Both the position numbers and the translations under genes were made by a program. Positions 1 to 8,279 of a DNA stretch of 64,000 nucleotides are shown one piece after another. Position 1 is the first letter of the stretch; each line of letters opens with the position of its first letter. The stretch lies in contig NZ_BNBE01000003.1 in NCBI RefSeq assembly GCF_014654895.1, positions 86,001 to 150,000 of the forward strand. Direction: 5' to 3'. Source of the stretch: Streptomyces filamentosus. Its GTDB lineage: Bacteria > Actinomycetota > Actinomycetes > Streptomycetales > Streptomycetaceae. The notes beneath the pieces were generated by a model, which saw only the letters and a program-made list of their open reading frames with translations, searched no databases and was not told the DNA's origin.

Positions 1-288
1 CTCCCGGACCCGGCCCGCGCGCCTCCGGACCGCGTCCGCGCGCTTCCGGACCCGGCCCGCACCCCGCCCGCGCACCCCCCGGGCCGCACCGATACGCCCC
101 CGGTGCACCCCCGCACCGCACCCGTACGCCCCCCTGGGCCGCGTCGATACACCCCCGGTGCACCCCCGGATCGCACCGGCACGCCCCCGGCCCCCGCCAG
201 CGCGCCCGCCGGATCCCTCCCCCGTCGCCGAACTCCTGCCTCCCGGACCCTTGCGTACCGGCGGTAGCAGTCATAAGACTTCACTCAG
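1..288. other. Intergenic low-complexity GC-rich stretch with imperfect tandem repeat
   Basis: No gene is supported here. The stretch is extremely C-rich on this strand. It contains two copies of a roughly 55-bp imperfect direct repeat, starting near 81 and 136, both with a gggccg...cgata...cccccggtgcaccccc pattern. Open frames run through it only because stop codons are rare at this GC content. It could be the decayed end of an Ala/Pro-rich coding region entering from the left edge; nothing in the window confirms that. Confidence 0.5.
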
Positions 289-308
289 AACTAGAACGCG
301 TACTAGTT
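289..308. promoter_or_regulatory. KstR-like operator before the thiolase gene
   Basis: AACTAGAACGCGTACTAGTT is a 20-bp inverted repeat with one mismatched pair. Its core TAGAACGCGTACTA (292-305) fits the KstR consensus TNNAACNNGTTNNA except at one base. As at the other boxes in this window, the final TA of the core begins a -10-like hexamer (TAGTTA, 304-309), so binding would block the promoter. The thiolase start lies 63 bp downstream. Confidence 0.6.
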
Positions 309-371
309 ATCCCGTGACGCCGACCGACGGGGTGCCGGGACACCCCGCCCGGTCGAGGAGAGGACCAGCCC

Positions 372-1550
372 ATGGCCGCGGAACCCGTCATCGTCGAAGC
401 CGTACGCACCCCCATCGGCAAGCGCGGAGGCGCGCTCGCCAACCTCCACCCCGCCTACCTCCTGGGCGAGACCTACCGCGAGCTCCTCGGCCGCACCGGC
501 ATCCCCGCCGACTGCGTCGAGCAGATCGTCGGCGGCACGGTCACCCACGCCGGCGAGCAGTCCATGAACCCGGCGCGCACCGCCTGGCTCACCATGGGCC
601 TGCCCTACGAGACCGCCGCCACCACCGTCGACTGCCAGTGCGGCTCCTCCCAGCAGGCGAGCCACATGGTCGCCAACATGATCGCCGCCGGCGTCATCGA
701 CGTCGGCATCTCCTGCGGCGTCGAGGCCATGTCCCGCGTCCCGCTCGGCTCCGGCTCCAAGCACGGACCCGGCAAGCCCTTCCCCGACGAGTGGAACGTC
801 GACCTGCCCAACCAGTTCGAGGCCGCCGAGCGCATCGCCCGCCGCCGGGGCCTCACCCGCGAGCGCGTCGACTCCCTCGGCCTCCTCTCCCAGGAGCGGG
901 CCGCCGTCGCCTGGTCCGAGGAGCGCTTCAAGCGCGAGACCTTCGCCGTCCAGGTCCCCACCACCGAGGACGAGCAGCGCGCGGGACAGGGCATGTGGCG
1001 GCTCGTCGACCGCGACGAGGGGCTCCGTGACACCACCATGGAGGGCCTCGCCCGGCTCAAGCCGGTCATGCCCACCGCGGTCCACACCGCGGGGAACTCC
1101 TCCCAGATCTCCGACGGCGCCTCCGCCGTGATGTGGGCCTCCAAGCGCATGGCCCGCGCCCTGAAGCTGCGCCCCCGGGCCCGGATCGTCGCCCAGGCGC
1201 TCGTCGGGGCCGACCCCCACTACCACCTCGACGGGCCGGTCGACGCGACCCGCGCGGTCCTCGGCAAGGCCGGCATGTCCCTGCGGGACATCGACGTGGT
1301 GGAGATCAACGAGGCGTTCGCCTCGGTCGTGCTGAGCTGGGCCCAGGAGTTCGAGAAGGACCTCGACGGCCTGGAGAAGGTCAACGTCAACGGCGGCGCC
1401 ATCGCCCTCGGCCACCCCGTCGGCGCCACCGGCGCCCGGCTGATCGCCACGGCGCTGCACGAGCTGGAGCGGACCGACAAGGAGTTCGCGCTGGTCACGA
1501 TGTGCGCCGGTGGAGCCCTCGCCACCGGCACGATCATCCAGCGCCTCTAG
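372..1550 (+). CDS. Acetyl-CoA C-acyltransferase (thiolase), FadA-type
   Basis: A 392-residue thiolase of normal length, cleaving 3-ketoacyl-CoA with CoA at the end of a beta-oxidation cycle. The nucleophilic Cys90 lies in DCQCGSSQQA. The NEAFA motif is near 313, the catalytic His348 in GHPVGATGA and the second catalytic Cys378 in CAGGALATG. The ATG at 372 follows a purine-rich GAGGAGAGG ribosome site. The sequence looks like actinobacterial steroid-type thiolases (FadA5/FadA6-like), and a KstR-like box lies upstream. The sterol or lipid side-chain role is inferred from family and operator; the thiolase assignment itself is firm. It is monocistronic and ends at a strong hairpin. Confidence 0.9.
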   Translation: MAAEPVIVEAVRTPIGKRGGALANLHPAYLLGETYRELLGRTGIPADCVEQIVGGTVTHAGEQSMNPARTAWLTMGLPYETAATTVDCQCGSSQQASHMVANMIAAGVIDVGISCGVEAMSRVPLGSGSKHGPGKPFPDEWNVDLPNQFEAAERIARRRGLTRERVDSLGLLSQERAAVAWSEERFKRETFAVQVPTTEDEQRAGQGMWRLVDRDEGLRDTTMEGLARLKPVMPTAVHTAGNSSQISDGASAVMWASKRMARALKLRPRARIVAQALVGADPHYHLDGPVDATRAVLGKAGMSLRDIDVVEINEAFASVVLSWAQEFEKDLDGLEKVNVNGGAIALGHPVGATGARLIATALHELERTDKEFALVTMCAGGALATGTIIQRL

Positions 1551-1668
1551 GCCGCGGCTTTCGGGCCGGGTCGGGCCGGGCGTCGCGGGCCCGGCGCGGT
1601 CCGGAAGGCGCGGCCTGGGCGTCGGCCGTCCGGCGGTGGACCTGGCAGGGGTGCCCGGGAAACGCCGC

Positions 1669-1702
1669 AGGCCCCGCCCCTCCGAGAGGAGGGCGGGGCC
1701 TT
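1669..1702. terminator. Bidirectional terminator hairpin between convergent genes
   Basis: The inverted repeat AGGCCCCGCCC(C)TCC / GGAGGGCGGGGCCTT closes a GAGA loop, with one bulged C in the left arm. It lies between the convergent thiolase and transglycosylase genes and can serve both. Confidence 0.75.
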
Positions 1703-1731
1703 GCGGTGCGGGCGGGGCGGCGTGGTGACTC

Positions 1732-2133
1732 TTAGTACCAGCCGTTGGCCTGCCAGAACGCCCAGGCGGCGTTCGGGGAGCCGTAGCGCTCGTTCATGTA
1801 GTTGAGGCCCCACTTGATCTGGGTGGCGGGGTTGGTCTTCCAGTCGGAACCGGCCGAGGACATCTTCGAGGCGGGCAGGGCCTGGACGAGGCCGTAGGCG
1901 CCGGACGAGGAGTTGGTGGCCTTGTGGTTCCAGCCGGACTCGTGCGAGACGATCTTGCTGAACGAGGCGTACTGCGAGGCGGGCACGATCTGCCGGGCGA
2001 GCTCCTGCGGGCTGGCGGCCGAGGCCGGGCCCGTCGCACCGAGGACCGCACCCGACGCGCCGAGCAGCACGGCCGCGGTGGCGGCGAGGGACTTCTTGCG
2101 GGCGGCGGCACGAGTGGTGATCGAGCGGAACAA
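1732..2133 (-). CDS. Small secreted lytic transglycosylase (SLT-like domain)
   Basis: A 133-residue exported muralytic protein. The first 40 residues form a Sec signal: RAAARKKS basic part, hydrophobic AATAAVLLGASGAVLG, then an ASA-type cleavage site. The rest is a compact transglycosylase domain with the catalytic glutamate in SHESGWNHKATN, then AYGLVQALP, and it ends in the Trp/Tyr-rich AFWQANGWY. The domain would cleave peptidoglycan glycan strands. The only in-frame start that keeps the signal peptide is TTG at 2133; an in-frame TAG lies 12 bases upstream and there is no internal Met at the N-terminus. AGGTAG precedes it as a plausible ribosome site. It resembles Streptomyces SLT/Rpf-like cell-wall enzymes. 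Confidence 0.85.
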   Translation of the reverse strand: MFRSITTRAAARKKSLAATAAVLLGASGAVLGATGPASAASPQELARQIVPASQYASFSKIVSHESGWNHKATNSSSGAYGLVQALPASKMSSAGSDWKTNPATQIKWGLNYMNERYGSPNAAWAFWQANGWY

Positions 2134-2444
2134 AACGTCTACCTAACGTCGGGGACTGGGGTCGCGCCGGGCGGCAAGGCCGTTTCCGACCGTTTCCGGC
2201 ATGCCGGAACCAGGGCCCGGGGAATCCGGGAACTGGGGGGAACCGGCCTGCCGCGGTGCTTGGCTCTCGCTGAGCACCTGCTGCCTGGCGACGTCCACTA
2301 CACAAACAAATCCCGGCGGGGGACGCAATCACCCCTTGTACGAGGGAGGTTCGGACTCGGCGGGGGGAGGCGGGGACCGGGGTGGCGGACATTCCCGCAG
2401 GTCACCACCCCTAATGACCCTTTTGTGCGACTCGTCCCGCTCTA
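2134..2444 (-). promoter_or_regulatory. Long leader and promoter region of the transglycosylase gene
   Basis: No gene is supported in these roughly 310 bases. On the minus strand they hold a GGGGTGG...CCACCCC hairpin near 2385-2415, an AT-richer TTTGTTTGTGTAGTGG stretch near 2300 that could be promoter sequence, and a perfect 16-bp palindrome TTCCGGCATGCCGGAA at 2194-2209 close to the start. Leaders of Streptomyces cell-wall lytic genes are often structured. I could not match this one to the c-di-AMP (ydaO) consensus. Confidence 0.4.
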
Positions 2445-3305
2445 CTATTTCCGTTCGTACGTGATCTGGGTCCTATGAGGCGCCTCACCGGCGGACCCCT
2501 TTCCGGACCCCTCGAATGTGACCTGGGCCTCGAAGTTCGCCCGCCGCGTGGCCCTCCGCAGCGCCCGCAGCAGCGGCCCGCCCACCGTCAGCGTGAGCAC
2601 CACCGTCAGCGCGGCCCGCCCCAGGTCCCAGCCGAGCGAGGTGGCCAGCACGTACGCCGCGAAACGCACCAGGTTCTCGCCCGCCGGAGCGCCCGGCACG
2701 AACGACACCCCCTGTCCCAGGCCGCCCACCGTCACCCAGCCGTACAGATTGGTGACCGTGCCGTACGCGAACGCCGCCACGAAGCCGTACGCGGCCAGCA
2801 CCAGCCGCTCCGGCCGCCCCCGGAGCCCCGCCGGCAGCAGCCCCGCGCCCATCGAGAACCAGCCCATGGCCAGCATCTGCGTCGGCATCCACGGCCCCAC
2901 CCCGCCCGTCAGCAGCGCCGACGCGAACATCGTCACCGCCCCCAGGACGAAACCGAAGCCGGGCCCGAGGACCCGCCCGCTCAGCACCATCAGGAAGAAC
3001 ATCGGCTCCAGCCCGGCCGTGCCCGCGCCCAGCGGGCGCAGCGCCGCCCCCACGGCGGCCAGCACCCCCAGCATCGCCACCGCCTTCGCGTCCATCCCGC
3101 AGTCCGCGATCGTCGCCACCACGACGGCGATGAGCAGGGGGAGGATCAGGGCGAAGAGCCACGGCGCGTCGGCCGCGTGGTCGGTGACCGCGGACCCGGC
3201 GTCCGCGAAGAGCGGCCAGCACACCCCGGCGAGCCCCACCAGGGAGACGAGGACGAGGGCGGCGACCGAACGCGGCCCCAGCCGGACCGGACGGGCGGAC
3301 TTCAC
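2445..3305 (-). CDS. ECF transporter substrate-binding S component
   Basis: A 286-residue integral membrane protein with about six hydrophobic segments, for example VAALVLVSLVGLAGVCWPLFA, WLFALILPLLIAVVVATI, and the FGFVLGAVTMFASALLTGGVGPWMPTQ region. The loop between segments, with GPWMPTQMLAMGWF, resembles S components of vitamin ECF transporters. Its GTG start at 3305 overlaps the TGA of the ATPase gene (GTGA), so it is translationally coupled as the last gene of the B12-riboswitch operon. The S component sets substrate specificity. Cobalamin or a corrinoid is inferred from the riboswitch and the toroid partner, not from this sequence. The C-terminal 35 residues are polar and cytosolic-looking. 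Confidence 0.85.
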   Translation of the reverse strand: MKSARPVRLGPRSVAALVLVSLVGLAGVCWPLFADAGSAVTDHAADAPWLFALILPLLIAVVVATIADCGMDAKAVAMLGVLAAVGAALRPLGAGTAGLEPMFFLMVLSGRVLGPGFGFVLGAVTMFASALLTGGVGPWMPTQMLAMGWFSMGAGLLPAGLRGRPERLVLAAYGFVAAFAYGTVTNLYGWVTVGGLGQGVSFVPGAPAGENLVRFAAYVLATSLGWDLGRAALTVVLTLTVGGPLLRALRRATRRANFEAQVTFEGSGKGSAGEAPHRTQITYERK

Positions 3306-5044
3306 CGGCACAGCGCCTCCTCCACCTGCTCGACCGTGAGCCACGGCCGGGGCGCCAGGACCTTCGCGACCTGCGGGGCGAAGGCCGGGGACGAGACGAC
3401 GACCTCCGCCGTCGGCCCGTCCGCGACGACCTCGCCGCCCGCGACGATCACCACCCGGTCCGCCAGCTCCGCCGCCAGCTCCACGTCGTGCGTGGCCAGC
3501 ACGATCGCGTGCCCGGCCGCCGCGAGCCCCCGCAGCCGGGTCACCAGCCGGGCCTTCGCCGCGTAGTCCAGGCCCCGGGTCGGCTCGTCCAGCAGCACCA
3601 GCGGCGGCGCGGCCGTCAGCACCACGGCCAGCGCGAGCGCCAGCCGCTGCCCCTCCGACAGGTCCCGGGGATGCGTACCCCCGGCCACCCCCGGCACGAG
3701 CTCCGCCACCAGCGCCCCGCACGTCCCGGGCTCCGCGCCCGCGTCCGCGTCGGCCGCCGCGCACTCCTCGGCGACCGTCTCCGCGTACAGCAGGTCCCGC
3801 GGCTCCTGCGGCACCAGGCCGACCCGGCGGATCAGCGTCCGGGGGTCCGTCGCGTGCGGCACCAGGCCCGCGACGCGGACCGTGCCGCCCGTGGGCGCGA
3901 TCATGCCGACGAGCGCCGACAGCAGCGTCGACTTCCCGGCGCCGTTGCGGCCCATCAGCGCGATCGTCTCGCCCGCCGCGACCTCCAGGTCGATCCGCCG
4001 CAGCGCCTCGACCCGGCCGCGGCGGACCGCGAGCCGCCGCACGTCGACGAGGGGGGCGTCGGGGCCCGTCCCGGGGACGGGTGCGGGCGTGCGGCGCCTG
4101 CGGAAGAGGGAGAGGCCCCCGCCCCGCCCGGGGGCGGAGCCCCGGGACGCCGGTGTCCCGGACGCCGGGGCCGGGACGGCAAATTCGGGGACGGGGCCCG
4201 GGTCGGGGGAAGGCGCGGGGCGGGAAAGAGGCCCCGCGCAGCGGTCCAGCCGCTCCTTCAGCCCGTCCGCCCGCCGCCGCGCGTCCCGCACCGTCAGCGG
4301 CAGCGGCTCCCACCCGGCCAGCCGGCCGAGCGCGACGACCGGCGGGTGGACGGGGGAGACGGCCATGATCTCGGCGGGGGTGCCGAGGACGCCGTCGGGG
4401 AGGAGCAGCACCCGGTCCGCGTACTGCACGACGCGTTCCAGGCGGTGCTCCGCCATGAGGACGGTCGTGCCGAGGTCGTGGACGAGCCGCTGGAGCACCG
4501 CGAGGACGTCCTCGGCGGCGGAGGGGTCCAGGGCGGAGGTCGGTTCGTCGAGGACGAGGACCTTGGGGTGGGTGGTGAGGACGGAGCCGATGGCGACGCG
4601 CTGCTGCTGGCCGCCGGAGAGCGTGGCGATGGGCCGGTCGCGGAGGTCGGCGAGGCCCAGCAGGTCCAGGGTCTCCTCGACGCGCCGCCGCATCACGGCG
4701 GGGGCGAGGCCGAGGGACTCCATGCCGTAGGCGAGCTCGTCCTCGACCGTGTCGGTGACGAAGTGGGCGAGCGGGTCCTGGCCGACGGTGCCGACGAGGT
4801 CGGCGAGCTCGCGCGGCGGGTGGGTGCGGGTGTCGCGGCCGTCGACGGTGACCCGGCCGCGCAGGGTGCCGCCGGTGAAGTGGGGGACGAGTCCGGAGAC
4901 CGCGCCGAGCAGGGTGGACTTGCCGACGCCGGAGGGGCCGACGAGGAGCACCAGCTCGCCCTCGGGGACCGTGAGGTCGACGTTCCGCAGGGTGGGCCGG
5001 GCACTGTCCTCGTACGTCACGGAGACGTTCTCGAAGCGGATCAC
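3302..5044 (-). CDS. ecfA: Fused ECF transporter ATPase (EcfA-EcfA')
   Basis: A 580-residue protein with two complete ABC ATPase domains in one chain, replacing the usual separate EcfA and EcfA'. Domain 1 has Walker A GPSGVGKST near 36-44, signature LSGGQQQR and Walker B VLVLDEPTSALD. A Pro/Gly-rich linker around residues 260-330 follows. Domain 2 has GRNGAGKST, the signature variant LSEGQRLAL and LVLLDEPTRGLD. It would power the EcfT/EcfS module at the inner face of the membrane. GTG start at 5044 overlaps the EcfT stop; its own TGA overlaps the S-component GTG. The gene order T, A-A', S and tight coupling make the assignment firm. Confidence 0.93.
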   Translation of the reverse strand: MIRFENVSVTYEDSARPTLRNVDLTVPEGELVLLVGPSGVGKSTLLGAVSGLVPHFTGGTLRGRVTVDGRDTRTHPPRELADLVGTVGQDPLAHFVTDTVEDELAYGMESLGLAPAVMRRRVEETLDLLGLADLRDRPIATLSGGQQQRVAIGSVLTTHPKVLVLDEPTSALDPSAAEDVLAVLQRLVHDLGTTVLMAEHRLERVVQYADRVLLLPDGVLGTPAEIMAVSPVHPPVVALGRLAGWEPLPLTVRDARRRADGLKERLDRCAGPLSRPAPSPDPGPVPEFAVPAPASGTPASRGSAPGRGGGLSLFRRRRTPAPVPGTGPDAPLVDVRRLAVRRGRVEALRRIDLEVAAGETIALMGRNGAGKSTLLSALVGMIAPTGGTVRVAGLVPHATDPRTLIRRVGLVPQEPRDLLYAETVAEECAAADADAGAEPGTCGALVAELVPGVAGGTHPRDLSEGQRLALALAVVLTAAPPLVLLDEPTRGLDYAAKARLVTRLRGLAAAGHAIVLATHDVELAAELADRVVIVAGGEVVADGPTAEVVVSSPAFAPQVAKVLAPRPWLTVEQVEEALCR

Positions 5045-6282
5045 TCGGACGCATCCTCACGGGCGGGCGGTACGGGGGCGATGACGGCGGGCAGCAGGCC
5101 GGGCAGGACCGACAGGGCCGGCCACAGCGGCAGCTCCGGCGCGGTCAGCGGGACGACGCCGGGGTGCAGCGCTCCGGGGGCGTAGGAGGCCGCCCGGATC
5201 ATGAGGAGGGCGACGGCGGCGCCGGAGGCGGCGACGAGCCAGGAGCGGGGGCCGAAGCGGTCGGGGCGGTAGCGGGTGCGGATGCTGCGCCGCCCGCCGA
5301 GCCGCAGGCCCGCGACGGCGGCGGCGAGTCCGGCGCCCAGCAGTGGCAGCCCGTATCCGGCGCCCTCGGCGGCGAGCAGCCCGTACGAGCCGGCGCAGAC
5401 GCCGAGCAGGCCGCCGAGGGTGAGGACGCCGGTGGTGCGGCGGACGGCGGGCGGCACCCGGGCGGTGCGGCCGTAGCCGCGGGCGTCCATGGAGGCGGCG
5501 ACGGCGACGGACCGTTCCAGCGCGCCTTCGAGGACGGGCAGCCCGATCCGGAGCACGGCCCGCACGCCGCCGGTGGACCGGCCGCGCAGCCGCCGGGCGG
5601 TGCGGAGCCGGACCACGTCGGCGACCAGGTTCGGCGCGAAGGTCATCGCCACGACGACGGCGACCCCGACCTCGTACAGCGCGCCCGGCAGCGACTTCAG
5701 GAGCCGCGCCGGGTTGGCGAGCGCGTTCGCGGCGCCCACGCAGATCAGCAGGGCGGCGAGCTTGAGCCCGTCGTACAGCGCGAAGGCGAGCTGTTCGGCG
5801 GTGACCCGGCCGCCGATCCGGATGCCCTGCGCCCAGTCCGGCAGCGGCAGCTCGGGCAGGGTGAACAGCTCGTGCGAGCCGGGGATGGGGGAGCCGAGGA
5901 CCACGGAGAAGACGATCCTCAGGCCGACGACGAACAGCCCGAGCTTGACGAAGGCGCCGTACGAGCGGGCCCAGGGCGCGTCGGTCCTGCGGGCCGCCAC
6001 CACGTACCCGGCGACGGCCACGATCAGCCCGAGCAGCAGCGGGTTCGTGGTGCGGGAGGCGCCGACGGCGAGCCCGAGGGCCCACAGCCACCAGGCCCCC
6101 GGATGCAGCGCGTTCCCCCGGTCGGCCTCGGGCGCGAGAAACCGCGCCCACCGGCCGGGCCGCCCGGTGGCCGCGGCCTGCTCGGCCTGCCCGGTCCGCC
6201 CGGCCTGCTCGGTCCGTCCGGCTCGCTCGGCCCGCTCGGTCCGTCCGGCCGGTCCGGGTGTGCTGGTGTCCGCCCGGATCAT
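5041..6282 (-). CDS. ecfT: ECF transporter transmembrane component EcfT
   Basis: A 413-residue protein with a low-complexity charged N-terminus (repeated RTE/RAE/RTG units, residues 12-40) followed by a polytopic membrane domain. The cytoplasmic coupling region contains AASMDARGYGRTARVPP, the conserved A-R-G motif by which EcfT proteins contact the ATPase. Additional hydrophobic segments follow toward the C-terminus. ATG at 6282 overlaps the stop of the preceding SCO2322-like gene (ATGA). It is longer than typical EcfT (about 260 residues) because of the N-terminal extension and extra C-terminal helices. It forms the scaffold linking the ATPase with the S component. Confidence 0.9.
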   Translation of the reverse strand: MIRADTSTPGPAGRTERAERAGRTEQAGRTGQAEQAAATGRPGRWARFLAPEADRGNALHPGAWWLWALGLAVGASRTTNPLLLGLIVAVAGYVVAARRTDAPWARSYGAFVKLGLFVVGLRIVFSVVLGSPIPGSHELFTLPELPLPDWAQGIRIGGRVTAEQLAFALYDGLKLAALLICVGAANALANPARLLKSLPGALYEVGVAVVVAMTFAPNLVADVVRLRTARRLRGRSTGGVRAVLRIGLPVLEGALERSVAVAASMDARGYGRTARVPPAVRRTTGVLTLGGLLGVCAGSYGLLAAEGAGYGLPLLGAGLAAAVAGLRLGGRRSIRTRYRPDRFGPRSWLVAASGAAVALLMIRAASYAPGALHPGVVPLTAPELPLWPALSVLPGLLPAVIAPVPPAREDASE

Positions 6283-6947
6283 GCGCGCCGGCGGGACTTC
6301 CAGACGGCCGCGGCGCCCAGGGCGAGGACGGCGCCGCCGCCGACGAGGAGGCCGGCCGAGGGGCCGCCGCCGTCCTGGTCGCCGGCGGCCGGCTTCGGAG
6401 CGGCGGAGGCGGTGGGGGCGGGCCCGTCGGCGACGGCCTCGCCGCAGCCCCGGGCCGGGTAGCCCGCGATGCCGCAGAGCATGGCGGAGCTGTCGTACCG
6501 CAGCGGCTCGGCGACGGCCGCGAGGGCGTCCGCGGCGGTGCCGTTCGCGTCGACGCGGGCGCAGGCGGTCGTCGGGGAGTCCTTCGGCGGTGCCTCGCCG
6601 GCCGGGGCGTCCTTCGCGGTGCCGTAGTCGACGACGACCGCGATCCGCTTGGTGCCGGGCGCCTTCTCGACGTCGGCGCAGACGGCGGCGAAGTCGGGCG
6701 CGGCGGTGGGCCGGGTCGCGTCGGCGGAGTCCTCGCTCAGCGCGAAGCGGAAGCCGACGGCGTCGCCGTCGGCGGGCCGGGCGGTCGCCGGGCCCTGGGT
6801 GGCGTAGGTCCACTTCCCGGCGTCGGACTCCCAGAACGACCAGTAGCGGTAGCCGGCGGCGTGGGCGGGGGCCGCCGCGCCGAGGGCGAACAGCACTCCG
6901 GCGGCGGAGACGGCGAACGCCCCGGCGGCCTTCCGCCGGCGCGTCAC
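6279..6947 (-). CDS. SCO2322-like secreted, membrane-anchored protein with a DUF4430-like domain
   Basis: About 222 residues: signal peptide (TRRRKAAGAFAVSAAGVLFAL...AHA), a compact extracellular domain, a Pro/Ala linker, then a C-terminal membrane helix (GLLVGGGAVLALGAAAVW) with KSRRRA tail. The mature domain opens AGYRYWSFWESDAGKWTYATQG and continues DGDAVGFRF. That pattern looks like DUF4430, the beta domain of cobalamin-binding intrinsic factor and transcobalamin. I infer it caps the ligand held by the toroid protein encoded just upstream. Two further in-frame GTG codons at 6983 and 7019 lie in 36-bp tandem copies of the start region; I chose the last because it gives the cleanest signal peptide. 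The gene was recognised by family resemblance, not by a search. Confidence 0.8.
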   Translation of the reverse strand: MTRRRKAAGAFAVSAAGVLFALGAAAPAHAAGYRYWSFWESDAGKWTYATQGPATARPADGDAVGFRFALSEDSADATRPTAAPDFAAVCADVEKAPGTKRIAVVVDYGTAKDAPAGEAPPKDSPTTACARVDANGTAADALAAVAEPLRYDSSAMLCGIAGYPARGCGEAVADGPAPTASAAPKPAAGDQDGGGPSAGLLVGGGAVLALGAAAVWKSRRRA

Positions 6948-7019
6948 CGGGCCCGTCGCTCCGTGGTCCGCCCGGCGCGTCACCGGACGTGTCGCTCCGT
7001 GGGCCGCTCGGCGCGTCAC
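6945..7019 (-). repeat. 36-bp tandem repeat that multiplies the translation start of the SCO2322-like gene
   Basis: GTG ACG CGC CG occurs three times at exact 36-base intervals, with start codons at 7019, 6983 and 6947. All three are in the same frame and the intervening CACGGAGCGAC sequence is repeated twice. The first GTG overlaps the stop of the toroid gene (GTGA). The duplication therefore inserts 24 optional residues before the signal peptide. Confidence 0.8.
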
Positions 7020-8275
7020 TTCTTGCGGCCGCTCAGGAGGAAGCCGATGCCGACGCCGACGACCATGCCGATGCCGATGATCCACCACACGTCGAAGCCG
7101 AGGAAGGAGTCCTCGTCCTCGTCCTCGGTGCCGGCGGCGGTGGTGTCGGGGGTCTTGGGCGTGGGGCCGGTCGCGTTGAGCGCCTCGACGAGGTCGACCT
7201 TGCCGAACTCGCGGGGGTCGGCCTCCATGGCCCGCGCGGCGAGGATCAGCTGCGCGTAGGCGGCGGGACCGGACTGCTTCGCCCAGGGGGCGGCGTTCTG
7301 CTCCAGCCACTGGAGGGCGGGCTCGGCGAGCCGGGCGGTGCCGGAGGCGGCGAGGGCGACGACGGCGTCGGCGGTGTTGCCGTAGTCGGGCTGCGGCTCG
7401 GCGTCGGTGGCGCCCGGCAGCGGCGGGGTGGTCAGGTGCCCGGTCTGCACGAGCGCCTTCGCCAGGTAGGAGGCGCCGTTGAGGGCGGCCCGCTCGACCG
7501 TCGGCTCGTCCAGGTCGACGCAGGTCGGGGCCTGCGGCGGGGTGGCCTTCGGGGCGGTGATGCCCTTGCCGAGCCCGGCGAGGGTGGCGGCGGCGGTCGC
7601 GTCGGCGTTGGCGAGCAGCTTCCCGGCCTTGTCGGGCTGGTACGCGAAGGCGCCCGGCCCCTCCTCGTCGGAACAGGGCAGCGCGAGCGCGAGCAGCGCG
7701 TCGTAGGGGGTGCGGCCCTCGGCGGAGGTGTACGAGCCGGGCTTGACGCCCGACGCGGCGAGCGCGCTGACGACGATGGAGGTCGAGTTGGCGTCGCTGG
7801 GGCCGCCGGGGGTGTAGCCCCAGCCGCCGTCCTTGTTCTGCACGCCGCGCAGCCAGCCGTAGCCGGACTTGACCGCGGTGTCGATCTTCGTCGGGTCGGC
7901 GGCCTCGCGGCGGACCGCGCCGAGCGCCTGGAGGGCGACGGCGGTGGCGTTGGAGTCCCGCACCAGCTTGTCGTCGCAGGGCTTCGCGGCGTCGGCGCGG
8001 TAGGAGGCGAAGGAGCCGTCGGCGCACTGCTGGCCGAGCAGCCAGTCCACGGCCTGGTCGGCCGGCTGGTAGCCGGTGGCGCGCTGCGCGAGGAAGGCGA
8101 GGGACTGGCGCCAGACCCCGTCGTAGGTGGGGTCGCTCTTGCCGTACAGACCGGGCGGGAGCGCGGCGGCGGAGGCGCTGGGAGAGGGCGCGGCGGTGGC
8201 CGTGCCGGTCGCGGCGGTGCTGAGCACGGCTGCCGCTGCGGTGAGCGCGGCGGCGGCGCGGCGGACGCTGATCAT
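7016..8275 (-). CDS. Secreted, membrane-anchored alpha-alpha toroid protein, predicted cobalamin-capture protein
   Basis: A 419-residue exported protein. The signal peptide spans residues 1-29. Residues about 45-370 form repeated helical hairpins with the QW-type motifs QQCADGSF and QNKDGGWGY and the pattern NSTSIVVSALAASG. This is the fold of terpene cyclases, prenyltransferases and the alpha domain of intrinsic factor/transcobalamin. An acidic linker (EDEDEDS) leads to a C-terminal transmembrane helix (WWIIGIGMVVGVGIGFLL) and a GRKK tail. It lacks the DxDD catalytic motif expected of a squalene cyclase. As first gene after a cobalamin riboswitch and upstream of an ECF importer, binding of B12 at the cell surface is the natural inference. 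The usual automatic label would be a prenyltransferase/squalene oxidase repeat protein. Confidence 0.85.
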   Translation of the reverse strand: MISVRRAAAALTAAAAVLSTAATGTATAAPSPSASAAALPPGLYGKSDPTYDGVWRQSLAFLAQRATGYQPADQAVDWLLGQQCADGSFASYRADAAKPCDDKLVRDSNATAVALQALGAVRREAADPTKIDTAVKSGYGWLRGVQNKDGGWGYTPGGPSDANSTSIVVSALAASGVKPGSYTSAEGRTPYDALLALALPCSDEEGPGAFAYQPDKAGKLLANADATAAATLAGLGKGITAPKATPPQAPTCVDLDEPTVERAALNGASYLAKALVQTGHLTTPPLPGATDAEPQPDYGNTADAVVALAASGTARLAEPALQWLEQNAAPWAKQSGPAAYAQLILAARAMEADPREFGKVDLVEALNATGPTPKTPDTTAAGTEDEDEDSFLGFDVWWIIGIGMVVGVGIGFLLSGRKK

Positions 8276-8279
8276 GGTT

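Noticed and set aside
2134..2444. c-di-AMP (ydaO-type) riboswitch before the transglycosylase
   Set aside because: The expected conserved segments (such as GGGGAACCA and GGGGTGAATC in order) are not present together on the coding strand.
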